This document shows, piece after piece, positions 1-8,429 of a DNA stretch of 14,865 nt. Position 1 is the stretch's first letter. Every line of letters begins with the position of its first letter. The DNA is from UBA6120 sp964495145 (GTDB lineage Bacteria > Bacillota_I > Bacilli_A > RFN20 > CAG-826). The DNA lies in assembly GCA_964495145.1 (NCBI GenBank), contig CAZBUP010000030.1, positions 1-14,865 of the forward strand, written 5' to 3'. The notes under the pieces are model-generated. The model was not told the DNA's origin, ran no database searches, and saw nothing but the letters and a program-made list of their open reading frames with translations. Position numbers and translations under genes: made by a program.

Positions 1-3000
1 GAATAATCCATGGTCGTCAAATCGATGGTGAAATAATCGACCGGCGTCAGGTAATAATCTTCTTTCGACTCGGTATAGACGTCGAACGAAATCGTTTCGA
101 AGGCGTCGCGGACCAAATCGGGAATGGCGTCGCTGGCCAAGTCGCTGTTGTTTAAAACGGCCAGAATAGCACTGATTTCCGTCGGCGCCAAGTCGGACGG
201 GACGATGCCGCCGGCCCCGGCCGAAGCCGGCAGGACGCGTTTGATTTCCTTGAAGATGCGGAACATGGCGGCGATTTCGCCGGCGAGCCCGTCCCAAGTA
301 TTCGTGTGATGTTCGACGCTCGCGCCGTACAAATCTTCGTAGTTGACAACGAGGTATTCGGCTTTCTCGGCCGCGGAGGCGAATTTGTAGACCAACCCGT
401 CGTAGTAATTGGGGTTCGGGTTCAAGGTGTCGTTAATCAAAGTGCTAAGCCCGGTGTCGTTCATCATTTTAATGATGAGTTGCTCAAACACGGTCGGGTC
501 ATCGGCGGCTCCGCCAGGCACGCCTTCGAGATGGAAAACGTGACTTTCAAACAATGATTCTGCCAGCGCTTGGATGTTGTCGATGTCGCCGTTGCCAATG
601 GCGCTCAAATCGGAATAACTGGTGGCGGCGATGACCTTGGCGTCGGTAAAAATCGATAATAACTGGCTGATTTCGGTATCGTCGTAAGGCAAATATTTAT
701 CATCGACGAGCGGATCGCCGTGATTGCCGCGATAATGGGTGTTGGCATCGGTGAAATCGACGCCGACGATGGTCATGTCCCCGGCTTCGAGCATGGTGGC
801 GAATAAATTCGGAATGGCCGGGTAGACGATGTCGGAGTGATTCATGGCCAGAAGCATGTTCTCGACCGCGGCGAAATCATCGTCGAGCAACGTCGACAAG
901 GTGTCCGACGAGCCGCCATCGCTGAATGAGGTGAAGGTCAACCCCGATGCGTCGAAGGATTCAAGGATATCGATGAATCGGGAAATTTCGCCCGTGACGG
1001 CCGGCAGGACTTGATCTTTCCATCCATCGTCGGCCAAGATGTCGGTGCCGGCAAAATCATTGCCGATGCCGATGATGTCTTCTTTCAAAGTCGGGTCGCG
1101 ACCGATGTCCTCGTAAATGTATTCATCGAGTTGCGAGGTATCGATCAACATCCAAATCATCTGTTCGAAGACGGTTAAATCCAAGGACGGGCGATCGGCT
1201 TCGTCCCTTAACGTATTGAAAATAACCGAATCGTGGAGGGCGTTCAGCAAATCGTCGATGGTGACGGTGTCCAGCTGCGTTTCGTCAAACGGAGTCCCGT
1301 CGTTGACGCCCAAGGTGTCGATGAGGTCAAAGATGTCAAACAGTTGGTCGAGCTCGTCCTGCCGCTCGGCGACGACCGGCATGGATTTGAGGTAAGCCGG
1401 GTTGGAGTCGGCCAGACTGACGCCGGAAATCGAGAAACCGTCGGCGCTTAGTAACTGCTCCAGCAAGTTCGGGTTGGCCGGCCACGCGATCTTCGATTCG
1501 TTGATGCGGGCCATTAAGGCTTCGACCTTGGCTTTGCCAGCCGGCGTATCGATCAAGGTGTTGAATTCTCCCGACAAGCCGGCGCCGCCCATGGCGTCGA
1601 AGTCGATGTCGGTGTCTTTAAGGGCTACCAGGATGTTTTTCACGGTGGCGATTTCCCCAGTGCCTCCGGTCCAGCCATCAATGGCCAAAGGATCGGTGCC
1701 GGCCAAATCGTTGCCGGCGCCGATGATGTCGTCCCGCAACAGGTTGGGACGATTGGCTTCGAGGGCATCGCTATATATGTGATCGATGAAATGGGTGACC
1801 GTATACAGCATCTTAAAGGTTTGCTCGAATACGGTCAAATCGAATAAGCCGTGATTCTTTCCGTCTTGGAAAGTATTAAATACTTTGGAATCGTGCAAAT
1901 CGTTCAACAAGACACCGATGGCATCGCCGTCAATGGCGGCCAAAGTCAAAGGCGTCCCATCGGTCAAACCGAGGTCGCGGATGCCTTCGTAAACGTCGAG
2001 CAACTGCGTGATTTCGGTCGCTCGTTCGTTTTTATCGTCTTCATCGCGGAAATAATCGGTATTGGCATCGGTCAAGTCGACGCCGTCCATGGCAAAGGCC
2101 CCGGCCGTGAATATCTCGTCGAACAAGTTGGGGATGGCCGGATAAGCCAACCGCGATTCGTTGATGGATAGAAGCAGGGTTTCGACTTTGGTGACGCCGC
2201 CGGCCTCGCCTAATAGGTCATTGAACGAAGCAGCCCCGTCGGAGCCGAAATCGTCAAAGCTTAAGCCGGTGTCGATGAAGCTGGTCAAAAGCCCGGTAAT
2301 GGCGGCGATTTCTCCGCCGGCGCCGATCCATTCATCGGGATCGCCGGTTTCCGTGAAATCGTTTGGAATCGCCATGATGTCGTCGCGCAAGGCGTCGCTT
2401 ACCTCTTCGGGGGTAGCCAATTCTGAGTAAATATAGGTGTCCATCATCGAAACGTCGAACACCATGTCGATCACTTGTTCGAATACCGTCAAGAAGCCGG
2501 CCGCGTGGCTGCGGGCCTCTTCGGATTCATCAAAGGTATTGAAGATGACCGAATCGTGCATGGCGTTCAGCATGTTGTCGATTTCGTTGACGTTGGCTGG
2601 GGTCAAAAGGTCGATGGTGAAAGCCACCCCGCCGTTGAGACCGATATTCTCGAGGGAACTGTAAATGTCGAAAGCGTAATCGATTTCGGTTTCCCGCGCC
2701 GCTTCGTCCATGCTTAAGAGGGCATAGCTATTATGTTCGGAAAGAACCAAATTGCCGACGTTGAACTGGTCGGTTCCCAAAAGCATGTCGAACATGTTGT
2801 ATAAAAGGATGCGCATGCTGCTGATTTCGTTCAACCGCAGCATGATCGGTTTGACATCGGCCGAACCGATGGTCGGGTCGTTTTGCAGTTTGTCGATTGG
2901 ATCGCCGCCTTCGCCTCCGAAGGTTTGAATCGCGTCGACGAAAGCCACGATGGCTTCGATTTCGCCATCGGGTCCATACCAATTGACGGCCGTGGCCGGC

Positions 3001-3131
3001 GTTTGGCCCACGGCGTGGAAATCGGCCGTGATGATATCATAGGGGCTGGGCGAGGTTTCGTCCTCGTGCGGGTCATAGATGTATTCGCCCATGACCGAAC
3101 CTTCCCCTTTCAATTTCGCTAGCAAGAAATC
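1..3131 (-). repeat. Tandem protein repeats of ~216-227 aa within the giant protein, each made of two related halves
   Basis: These are protein-level repeats, not obvious DNA repeats. Unit starts, taken at a recurring VFEQ segment or its equivalent, fall at residues ~1026, 1242, 1460, 1680 and 1907 (bases ~3131, 2483, 1829, 1169, 488). Each unit carries, in order: FEQ..., a YIY-type segment, DDI-GxGNDF, a Trp followed by GEI, LLxxINxS, YPAIPNL, DxTDANxxY, EIxQLL, LGxxDGTP, and LLNALHDSxIFNT. The GEI...LLxxINxS half and the EIxQLL...LLNALHDS half resemble each other, which implies a basic helical unit of about 108 residues. The first listed unit lacks the YPAIPNL match, and the last is divergent and cut by the window edge. 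More degenerate units extend towards the N-terminus to about residue 370. Confidence 0.8.
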
Positions 3132-6100
3132 TGAAAAGACATATTCGTCTTCGCTGACGTTGAAAATTTGGCTTTGAGCCAAGGCTTTCAGCATGTTTTC
3201 GACCATGTCGGCGTCACTGTTCAAAAAATCGATGTTTTCCAAACCGGCCGCGAATGGTTCAAGCGAGGTCAACACGAATTTGAAATTGTCGCCTTCGGCT
3301 GCCCAATCGGTCACGTTGGTGAACGAGGTTCCAAGTTCTTCGTCGACGAGCCCGCCGGCGTCGCCGATGAAAGTGTCGAGAATATTGCCGAAGTTCGACG
3401 AAATGATGATTGAGGAATCGACGGCGTCGAAAATTTGTCCGATGGGATCGTCCGGATCATTGGCGAAGTCGATCATTTGATCGAGAATGTCGCCGCCTTG
3501 GTCGATATCGAACAAGTCGCTGGTCAAAGCCGTTTCAATGAATTTGATTAAATTGTAGTTTTCGCCCTTGACGATGGGATTGCCTTCGTCGTCGTAGGTG
3601 GTCGTCCAGCCGTCGCTGGGTACCGACCGGGCGGCATCGTCAAGCTGATCGGTATCGAAATCAAGGCTTTCCGCTTGTGAGAATAGCGATGTCAGCATGT
3701 CGTAATAATTGTCCGAAAGCATTTCTCCGTCATCGTCTTTCGGATTGATGATATTGGATTTGTAGAGAGCGTCCATCAAGCCGATCAGGTCATCGACCAC
3801 TGGGGAAATGTCCTCGAAGATAGTATCGATTTGATCGACCAGTCCGAGCGAATAACCGACGATGTCAATCAAATAGGCCATCTGGGTACCCACGTCGGTG
3901 AAATCGAAATTGAGACTGTCGACGCTCAAGCCGAGCGGATCGAGCATGTCGGACATGCCGGCGCCGGCCAAGGCGCTTTCAAGCACGTCGGGCAAAACCG
4001 CGCCCATGATATGGGATCGGTCCAGCAACGGGCAGATGTCGTCTTTGAATCCTTGGCGGAAATCGGCATCCTCAAAAATATCCAACAAACCGGCGTCTTC
4101 GCCGCTTTCGGACGAGTCGGGAATGGAACTTGCCTTCGGGCCTTTAGCATAAGCCGGATTGGGATCGGTTTCTTCTGGGAAAATCATCGTAATGAGGCTG
4201 TCGTTATTGAAAATGGCGCTGATGATGCCCAAAATGGCACTGAATTCGCCCTTGTAATTGAAACGTTTCTCGCCGTTATCGGTGCCGTTGAGCCATTCGA
4301 TCGTGGCATCCAAAGACGTCCGGTCGAAAGCAATTCCGCCCGAAATCGTATCTAGTAGCGGGGTCAAGGCCATGTCCAGCAATTCGTCGAGGCCGTTGAC
4401 GACCAGGCTGCTGTCGAGGAGATTGGCCGATACGCCGGGAAGCAATTCGCCGAACTCGTCGACAAGGATCGTTTTGCCGGTGTCGGGATCGACGCCGATG
4501 GGATTTCCGGAACCATCGACCACGCCGACGATGATTTCAATCAATTCGTCGCTATGGGCACGCACGATGTCGATCAAATTGTCTTGGGCCTCCGAGTATT
4601 CGATCGGCGCGCCGACGCGACGATACAGCGATTTGGTTCGTCCGCCGTTGCCAGCGGTAAAATCGGTGTCGTCGAAATCAAAGGCCGCCCCACTGTCCTC
4701 GGTGCCGACCAAATCGAAAACGGCCGGCAGCAAATCAGGATCGATCGTGGCCAGTTCATGGACGATATCGTACACTAGGGCGATTTCCTCGCCGAAGTGA
4801 ATGTCGTCATAATCGGCCCAGTCGGTCGGGAAGAACGTCGATAAGCCAATGCCTTCGACCGGTTCCGCCGCTTCGTCGGTAACCAGTTTGTAAACGACGG
4901 CCGGCAGGACTTGGCTCAGGAACTCGGAATCGTCGATGCGATGCAATGCCGAGCGGATCGAGGTGTAGGCCTCGTCTTCAACCATGGCCAACAGGATATT
5001 GACGGGATCCAACTCCTCACCGGTGAAAAACATCTCCACGATGCCGGAATCGATCACGTCGGTGGCGATTTCCTTGATATTGAGCAGTTCTTGTTCCCAA
5101 CTGATATCGTCAAGCTCCAATAAATCGGGATCGACGAAACCACGGACGGCTTCCATGTTCATGGCGACGGCGACCGCAATCGGGAGCGCCTCCATGATCA
5201 AGGCCGAGCCGGTCAAATTCACGATGATGGATCCAATCACATCTTCAGAAAGCAATGCCGTGGTCGTGGCCGTGTCAAGACCATTGGTTAAAACGCCAGT
5301 CGATAAAATCGTCTGGCCGATGCTGGCGATGGTGTACAGTTCGCCGCTTAAGGTAACCATGTAATCGCCGACGTCCTCGCCGGTGACATAGTCCATCAAA
5401 ACGGTATCGAGCGTTTTGCCGTTGGCGTCAACGCTCCAATTGAAAAGCAACTGGGCAAACAGCGAATCGTTATAGGCGTCAATGAAAGACATGATTTGGT
5501 TATAGGTGGCGTCGTCAACCCCGTTGGCTACGCCGTTGTCAGGATTGTGGAACGCCTGGTTGATGGTGTTCAGAATTGAAGAAAACGGAATCATCAACAT
5601 GACGCTGACTAAGGCGACTTTGACGGCGTTGAGGAGGCCGCCCACCAGCCGCAACTTATGCTTTTTGCGCCAGGATTTGGGAATGATCAAACGGAAAGGG
5701 AAGAAATATAGCAAACTGGCCAGCAGTTCGCCGATGGTGGTGATCAAAAAGCCCAGCACGATGAAGACGACATAGCGAATCGTGACCAGAACCACGGCCA
5801 AAATCAAATTGGCGGTATCGGTTCCGGAGGCGGGATCGATTCCCATAGCCGAAAATAGTTGCGTCATGAAGGAAGAGACCGTTTCGCGGATCGAAGTGAC
5901 ATTCAAGACGATGGTCGACTCGCCCACGGTCAGGTTGAGGGTCGGAATCGTAAAACCGAAATTGGAGGCGAGGGCGCTGATATTGACATCCGCCATGAGA
6001 TCGGTCAGCGATCGCGATGCGATGAACGCCACGATGACCAAAGCCCCGACGAAAATCAATTGGAAACCGGATTTCCAGACGCCGCGGATCAATCCGATTA

Positions 6101-6206
6101 AGAATCCGACCGCCACTAAGCCGATGATGACGAAGAACCCAATATTGAAAGCGGTCGATATCGTGGCCGGATCGATGGATATAAGACTGATGAGCATGCT
6201 ATTCAC
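1..6206 (-). CDS. Giant CvpA-like membrane-anchored acidic repeat protein (3' end beyond the window)
   Basis: The frame is open for 2068 codons without a stop and leaves by the left edge, so the C-terminus is missing. The start is GTG at 6206: a GAGG ribosome site lies 8 bases upstream and an in-frame TAG lies just before it. An ATG three codons later has worse spacing. Hydrophobic segments lie near residues 20-40, 48-66, 133-166 and 187-208. The fourth follows a basic loop and begins RLVGGLLNAVK, resembling the last helix of CvpA-family proteins. Basic loops at 41-46 and 172-186 place the termini and the long tail outside by the positive-inside rule. From about residue 210 the tail is rich in Asp/Glu and poor in Lys/Arg; one 227-residue repeat has about 44 acidic and 7 basic residues by hand count. 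I noticed only one Cys (725). Function is unknown; an adhesin, surface-layer or ion-binding role is speculation. The CvpA resemblance is by eye. Confidence 0.88.
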   Translation of the reverse strand, partial: MNSMLISLISIDPATISTAFNIGFFVIIGLVAVGFLIGLIRGVWKSGFQLIFVGALVIVAFIASRSLTDLMADVNISALASNFGFTIPTLNLTVGESTIVLNVTSIRETVSSFMTQLFSAMGIDPASGTDTANLILAVVLVTIRYVVFIVLGFLITTIGELLASLLYFFPFRLIIPKSWRKKHKLRLVGGLLNAVKVALVSVMLMIPFSSILNTINQAFHNPDNGVANGVDDATYNQIMSFIDAYNDSLFAQLLFNWSVDANGKTLDTVLMDYVTGEDVGDYMVTLSGELYTIASIGQTILSTGVLTNGLDTATTTALLSEDVIGSIIVNLTGSALIMEALPIAVAVAMNMEAVRGFVDPDLLELDDISWEQELLNIKEIATDVIDSGIVEMFFTGEELDPVNILLAMVEDEAYTSIRSALHRIDDSEFLSQVLPAVVYKLVTDEAAEPVEGIGLSTFFPTDWADYDDIHFGEEIALVYDIVHELATIDPDLLPAVFDLVGTEDSGAAFDFDDTDFTAGNGGRTKSLYRRVGAPIEYSEAQDNLIDIVRAHSDELIEIIVGVVDGSGNPIGVDPDTGKTILVDEFGELLPGVSANLLDSSLVVNGLDELLDMALTPLLDTISGGIAFDRTSLDATIEWLNGTDNGEKRFNYKGEFSAILGIISAIFNNDSLITMIFPEETDPNPAYAKGPKASSIPDSSESGEDAGLLDIFEDADFRQGFKDDICPLLDRSHIMGAVLPDVLESALAGAGMSDMLDPLGLSVDSLNFDFTDVGTQMAYLIDIVGYSLGLVDQIDTIFEDISPVVDDLIGLMDALYKSNIINPKDDDGEMLSDNYYDMLTSLFSQAESLDFDTDQLDDAARSVPSDGWTTTYDDEGNPIVKGENYNLIKFIETALTSDLFDIDQGGDILDQMIDFANDPDDPIGQIFDAVDSSIIISSNFGNILDTFIGDAGGLVDEELGTSFTNVTDWAAEGDNFKFVLTSLEPFAAGLENIDFLNSDADMVENMLKALAQSQIFNVSEDEYVFSDFLLAKLKGEGSVMGEYIYDPHEDETSPSPYDIITADFHAVGQTPATAVNWYGPDGEIEAIVAFVDAIQTFGGEGGDPIDKLQNDPTIGSADVKPIMLRLNEISSMRILLYNMFDMLLGTDQFNVGNLVLSEHNSYALLSMDEAARETEIDYAFDIYSSLENIGLNGGVAFTIDLLTPANVNEIDNMLNAMHDSVIFNTFDESEEARSHAAGFLTVFEQVIDMVFDVSMMDTYIYSELATPEEVSDALRDDIMAIPNDFTETGDPDEWIGAGGEIAAITGLLTSFIDTGLSFDDFGSDGAASFNDLLGEAGGVTKVETLLLSINESRLAYPAIPNLFDEIFTAGAFAMDGVDLTDANTDYFRDEDDKNERATEITQLLDVYEGIRDLGLTDGTPLTLAAIDGDAIGVLLNDLHDSKVFNTFQDGKNHGLFDLTVFEQTFKMLYTVTHFIDHIYSDALEANRPNLLRDDIIGAGNDLAGTDPLAIDGWTGGTGEIATVKNILVALKDTDIDFDAMGGAGLSGEFNTLIDTPAGKAKVEALMARINESKIAWPANPNLLEQLLSADGFSISGVSLADSNPAYLKSMPVVAERQDELDQLFDIFDLIDTLGVNDGTPFDETQLDTVTIDDLLNALHDSVIFNTLRDEADRPSLDLTVFEQMIWMLIDTSQLDEYIYEDIGRDPTLKEDIIGIGNDFAGTDILADDGWKDQVLPAVTGEISRFIDILESFDASGLTFTSFSDGGSSDTLSTLLDDDFAAVENMLLAMNHSDIVYPAIPNLFATMLEAGDMTIVGVDFTDANTHYRGNHGDPLVDDKYLPYDDTEISQLLSIFTDAKVIAATSYSDLSAIGNGDIDNIQALAESLFESHVFHLEGVPGGAADDPTVFEQLIIKMMNDTGLSTLINDTLNPNPNYYDGLVYKFASAAEKAEYLVVNYEDLYGASVEHHTNTWDGLAGEIAAMFRIFKEIKRVLPASAGAGGIVPSDLAPTEISAILAVLNNSDLASDAIPDLVRDAFETISFDVYTESKEDYYLTPVDYFTIDLTTMDY

Positions 6207-6311
6207 GATGGTTTCCTCACATTCCTAATTGCTTGGTGGGAACGAAAAGACGACGACAATCAATTATTATTTTATTATGGTATCATTATAGGCATATAAC
6301 AACAATAAAGC
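6207..6311. promoter_or_regulatory. Divergent promoter region between the giant gene and the CPBP operon
   Basis: This AT-rich 105-base spacer separates two divergent transcription units. On the minus strand a perfect TATAAT lies at 6285-6290, which would give the giant gene a leader of roughly 70 bases ending in GTGAGG before the GTG start; I see no good -35. On the plus strand a TATAAC at 6295-6300 lies so close to the ATG at 6312 that a transcript from it would have almost no leader. No Shine-Dalgarno sequence precedes that ATG. The -10 calls are by eye. Confidence 0.45.
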
Positions 6312-7100
6312 ATGGTCCATATTTCCGAATTGTTAAAATCGAATCCCGAACGAGCTCAGGAGAACGCCACCCCAGCCTTGAAGCAGCTGCTTTTATTTGT
6401 TCTCGGTTTCCTGGGTTTGAACCTGATTGCCTTGGCCGTGGCCACTATCGTCCGGGCTTTTTTGCACTCGCAATACCCCGACCCGATTGCCTATGCCAAC
6501 GCCATCGGCCATATTTCATATCCGGCCACGGTCAACATCGTCTCTTACGTCATCCTGGTGGTCGTCATGTTCATCGCCGCCTTCGACGTCATCAATCGCC
6601 TCAAACGGCAGTTTTACCGGCCGAGCGTCATCGTCAAAGGGATTGGTTATGGGATGCTCATCCTGCTGGCGACCATCGCCTTGAATTCGCTTTACCTCGT
6701 GTTGGGAATCGAATTGTCCGATAACGCCAACGAATCGAGCGTCACCGCCATCATGAAGGCTTATCCTTTCTTCTCTTTGATTGCCTTCGTCATCGCCGGA
6801 CCAGTCGTCGAAGAAATCACCTATCGGCTTGGCTTGTTTGGGCTACTGAACCGCGTCAACCGTTATTTGGCATACGCCGGGACTTTTCTGGTGTTCGGAT
6901 TGATCCATTTCGACTTCACGACCACCAATCTCGTCAATGAATTGCTGAATCTGCCTTTCTACATGACGGCCGGCCTTCTATTCTGTTATATATACGAAAA
7001 AGAAGGTTTGACGACTTCCATCTATGCCCATATGACCAACAATCTCGTCTCGTTCTTGGCCTCCTTCATTGCCAGCGATGTATTCGTCAGGATGATGTGA
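6312..7100 (+). CDS. CPBP-family intramembrane metalloprotease (CAAX/Abi type)
   Basis: A 262-aa polytopic membrane protein with the three motifs of the CPBP (type II CAAX prenyl endopeptidase/Rce1-like) family: EE-x3-R as EEITYR at residues 167-172, F-x3-H as FGLIH at 195-199, and H-x3-N as HMTNN at 240-244. In this family the Glu and His residues form the active site within the membrane. In bacteria these proteins act in protein maturation, bacteriocin self-immunity or regulated proteolysis; the substrate here is unknown. The start is the first ATG after an in-frame TAA at 6306-6308, with no recognisable ribosome site, so translation may be leaderless. The end overlaps the TraX start, which indicates an operon. 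It diverges from the giant surface-protein gene. Confidence 0.88.
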   Translation: MVHISELLKSNPERAQENATPALKQLLLFVLGFLGLNLIALAVATIVRAFLHSQYPDPIAYANAIGHISYPATVNIVSYVILVVVMFIAAFDVINRLKRQFYRPSVIVKGIGYGMLILLATIALNSLYLVLGIELSDNANESSVTAIMKAYPFFSLIAFVIAGPVVEEITYRLGLFGLLNRVNRYLAYAGTFLVFGLIHFDFTTTNLVNELLNLPFYMTAGLLFCYIYEKEGLTTSIYAHMTNNLVSFLASFIASDVFVRMM

Positions 7101-7942
7101 TGATAAGACGTCCCTGGTCGTTCGACAGTTTCCATCTAAAGGTGATTGCCTTAGTGACGATGCTCATCGATCACGTCGGCGCCATCATCGTCAGCTATTT
7201 TTGGCCCGGCAGCGTCGTATACGCCCTGTTGCGCATCATCGGCCGGATCGCCTTTCCGCTCTTTGCCTTCATGATCAGCCAAGGCGTTCTTCATAGCAAA
7301 AAGCCGATTCGCTACTTGATCCGTTTGGCAGTCATGGGTTTATTCATCGGCACCGCCATCTATTGGATCGACGCCAACGCCTCGTTCCCGTTCTTCAGCG
7401 GCAATATTTTCGTTGATCTTTTCATCGGAGCCCTGGCCATTTATGCTTTGCGGCAAAAAGGCTGGCTCAAAGCCTTGGTGGCCATCCCCGCCGGCATCGC
7501 CGTCGCCTTATTCGTGTTTGAAGCGCCGGTCTTCCTCGAAATGGAATATCACCTTTACGGTTTCACGATGACGATCGGCTTCTATTTGGCCCACCAATTC
7601 ACGAATTGGTATTTGCGGCGCCAAACCGGAAAATTCGGCATCAGTTACGTCGGATTGACGTTGACGCCCCAGTACCAGCAGCAACAAAACCTTTACGCGA
7701 GTATTTGGCTTTTAACTATTAACTTGATTTGGTATATTATCTACTTGATTGACGCTGATTTCGTCAATCTGTCGATGGGTGCCCAAACCTACTCGATCAT
7801 GGCCGCCTTCTTCCTATACGCTTACAGCGGTCGGCGCGGATACAACAAAGCCTGGTTCCAATACGGAAGTTATGCTTTCTACCCACTCCATCTTGTGATC
7901 TTGTACGGTATTCTGCAACTCGTCATCTTATTATCCAATTAG
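7100..7942 (+). CDS. TraX-family integral membrane protein
   Basis: About 280 residues, almost wholly hydrophobic with many membrane spans. It shows the TraX pattern: an N-terminal LKVIALVTMLIDHVGA segment with Asp24-His25, then LLRIIGRIAFPLFAFMISQG, and a C-terminal YSGRRG followed by FYPLHLVILY (His264). The family is named for F-plasmid TraX, which acetylates pilin. Chromosomal relatives are common in Bacillota and mostly uncharacterised; they are usually viewed as membrane acyl- or acetyl-transferase-like proteins. No other conjugation gene is nearby, so an F-like role is unlikely. The ATG at 7100 overlaps the upstream TGA (TGATG) and sits 7-8 bases after AGGA; a GTG at 7097 is an in-frame alternative. 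Coupled translation with the protease gene is likely. Confidence 0.85.
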   Translation: MIRRPWSFDSFHLKVIALVTMLIDHVGAIIVSYFWPGSVVYALLRIIGRIAFPLFAFMISQGVLHSKKPIRYLIRLAVMGLFIGTAIYWIDANASFPFFSGNIFVDLFIGALAIYALRQKGWLKALVAIPAGIAVALFVFEAPVFLEMEYHLYGFTMTIGFYLAHQFTNWYLRRQTGKFGISYVGLTLTPQYQQQQNLYASIWLLTINLIWYIIYLIDADFVNLSMGAQTYSIMAAFFLYAYSGRRGYNKAWFQYGSYAFYPLHLVILYGILQLVILLSN

Positions 7943-7954
7943 GAGGATGTGTAA

Positions 7955-8263
7955 ATGATCATCAAAGTTCAAAACGCCCAAGAATTCCGCGACGCCATCA
8001 AGGAAGGGAAAGTCCTTGTCGACTTTTACGCCGACTGGTGCGGTCCCTGCAAAATGCAAGGCCCCGTCTTGGAACAATATGACGCCGGCGCGCCCAAGGC
8101 CAAAATCGTCAAGCTCAACGTCGACATGCTCCCGGAACTCGCCGGCGAATACGGCGTCTATTCGATTCCGACCTTAATCCTGTTCGTCAACGGCGCCCTC
8201 GCCGCCAAAAACGTCGGTTTCCTACCGCTCAGCCCCCTGAACCGTTTCATCGATAGTCACTAA
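7955..8263 (+). CDS. trxA: Thioredoxin
   Basis: A 102-residue single thioredoxin fold. The redox motif WCGPC is at residues 28-32, the buried Asp typical of thioredoxins is Asp23 in VDFYADWCGPC, and the cis-proline loop is SIPT with Pro72. There is no signal peptide or membrane helix, so it is cytoplasmic: it reduces protein disulfides using electrons from a thioredoxin reductase not seen here. The length is normal (about 100-110 aa). A strong AGGAGG (7941-7946) lies 8 bases before the ATG and overlaps the TraX stop, making this the third gene of the CPBP-TraX-Trx operon. Whether this copy is the main housekeeping thioredoxin cannot be told. Confidence 0.93.
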   Translation: MIIKVQNAQEFRDAIKEGKVLVDFYADWCGPCKMQGPVLEQYDAGAPKAKIVKLNVDMLPELAGEYGVYSIPTLILFVNGALAAKNVGFLPLSPLNRFIDSH

Positions 8264-8295
8264 TTGTCGCGTTGGCCCTTTACTGATGCTTTCAA

Positions 8296-8323
8296 TTGAC
8301 ATGATAATGGCTTATGTTATCAT
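8296..8323 (+). promoter_or_regulatory. Promoter of the tRNA-Asp/tRNA-Gly operon
   Basis: A consensus -35 TTGACA (8296-8301), a 16-base spacer and a near-consensus -10 TATCAT (8318-8323) lie about 25 bases before the mature 5' end of tRNA-Asp. Position and quality fit a strong sigma-70/SigA-type promoter for the tRNA pair, separate from the upstream thioredoxin operon. Confidence 0.7.
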
Positions 8324-8349
8324 TTATCTTGCGCTTTGAAGCGTCTTAA

Positions 8350-8425
8350 GGATCAGTGGTGTAGCGGTTAACATGCCTCCCTGTCACGGAGGAGACCGCG
8401 GGTTCGATTCCCGTCTGATCCGCCA
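8350..8425 (+). tRNA. tRNA-Asp (anticodon GTC)
   Basis: A 76-base cloverleaf with encoded CCA. The acceptor stem GGATCAG (8350-8356) pairs with CTGATCC (8415-8421), and G8422 is the discriminator base. The anticodon stem is CCTCC/GGAGG around the loop CTGTCAC, with anticodon GTC at 8383-8385. The T arm GCGGG-TTCGATT-CCCGT is typical. It is followed after 4 bases by tRNA-Gly and is presumably processed from the same transcript. Confidence 0.96.
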
Positions 8426-8429
8426 TGGC

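Noticed and set aside
1..3131. CRISPR array or nucleotide-level tandem repeat
   Set aside because: The periodicity is seen only in the translated protein; nucleotide copies are too diverged and have no repeat-spacer structure.
3831..4800. Open plus-strand frames (174 aa and 180 aa) and many others across 1-6200
   Set aside because: They lie antisense to the single uninterrupted 2068-codon frame, have no ribosome sites and show no recognisable family. They arise from the GC-biased codons of the giant gene.
1..6206. The giant frame as a sequencing artefact, frameshifted pseudogene or run of several genes
   Set aside because: One frame stays open from the GTG at 6206 to the edge, with consistent acidic composition and repeats in register. 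No internal stop or frame change was met.
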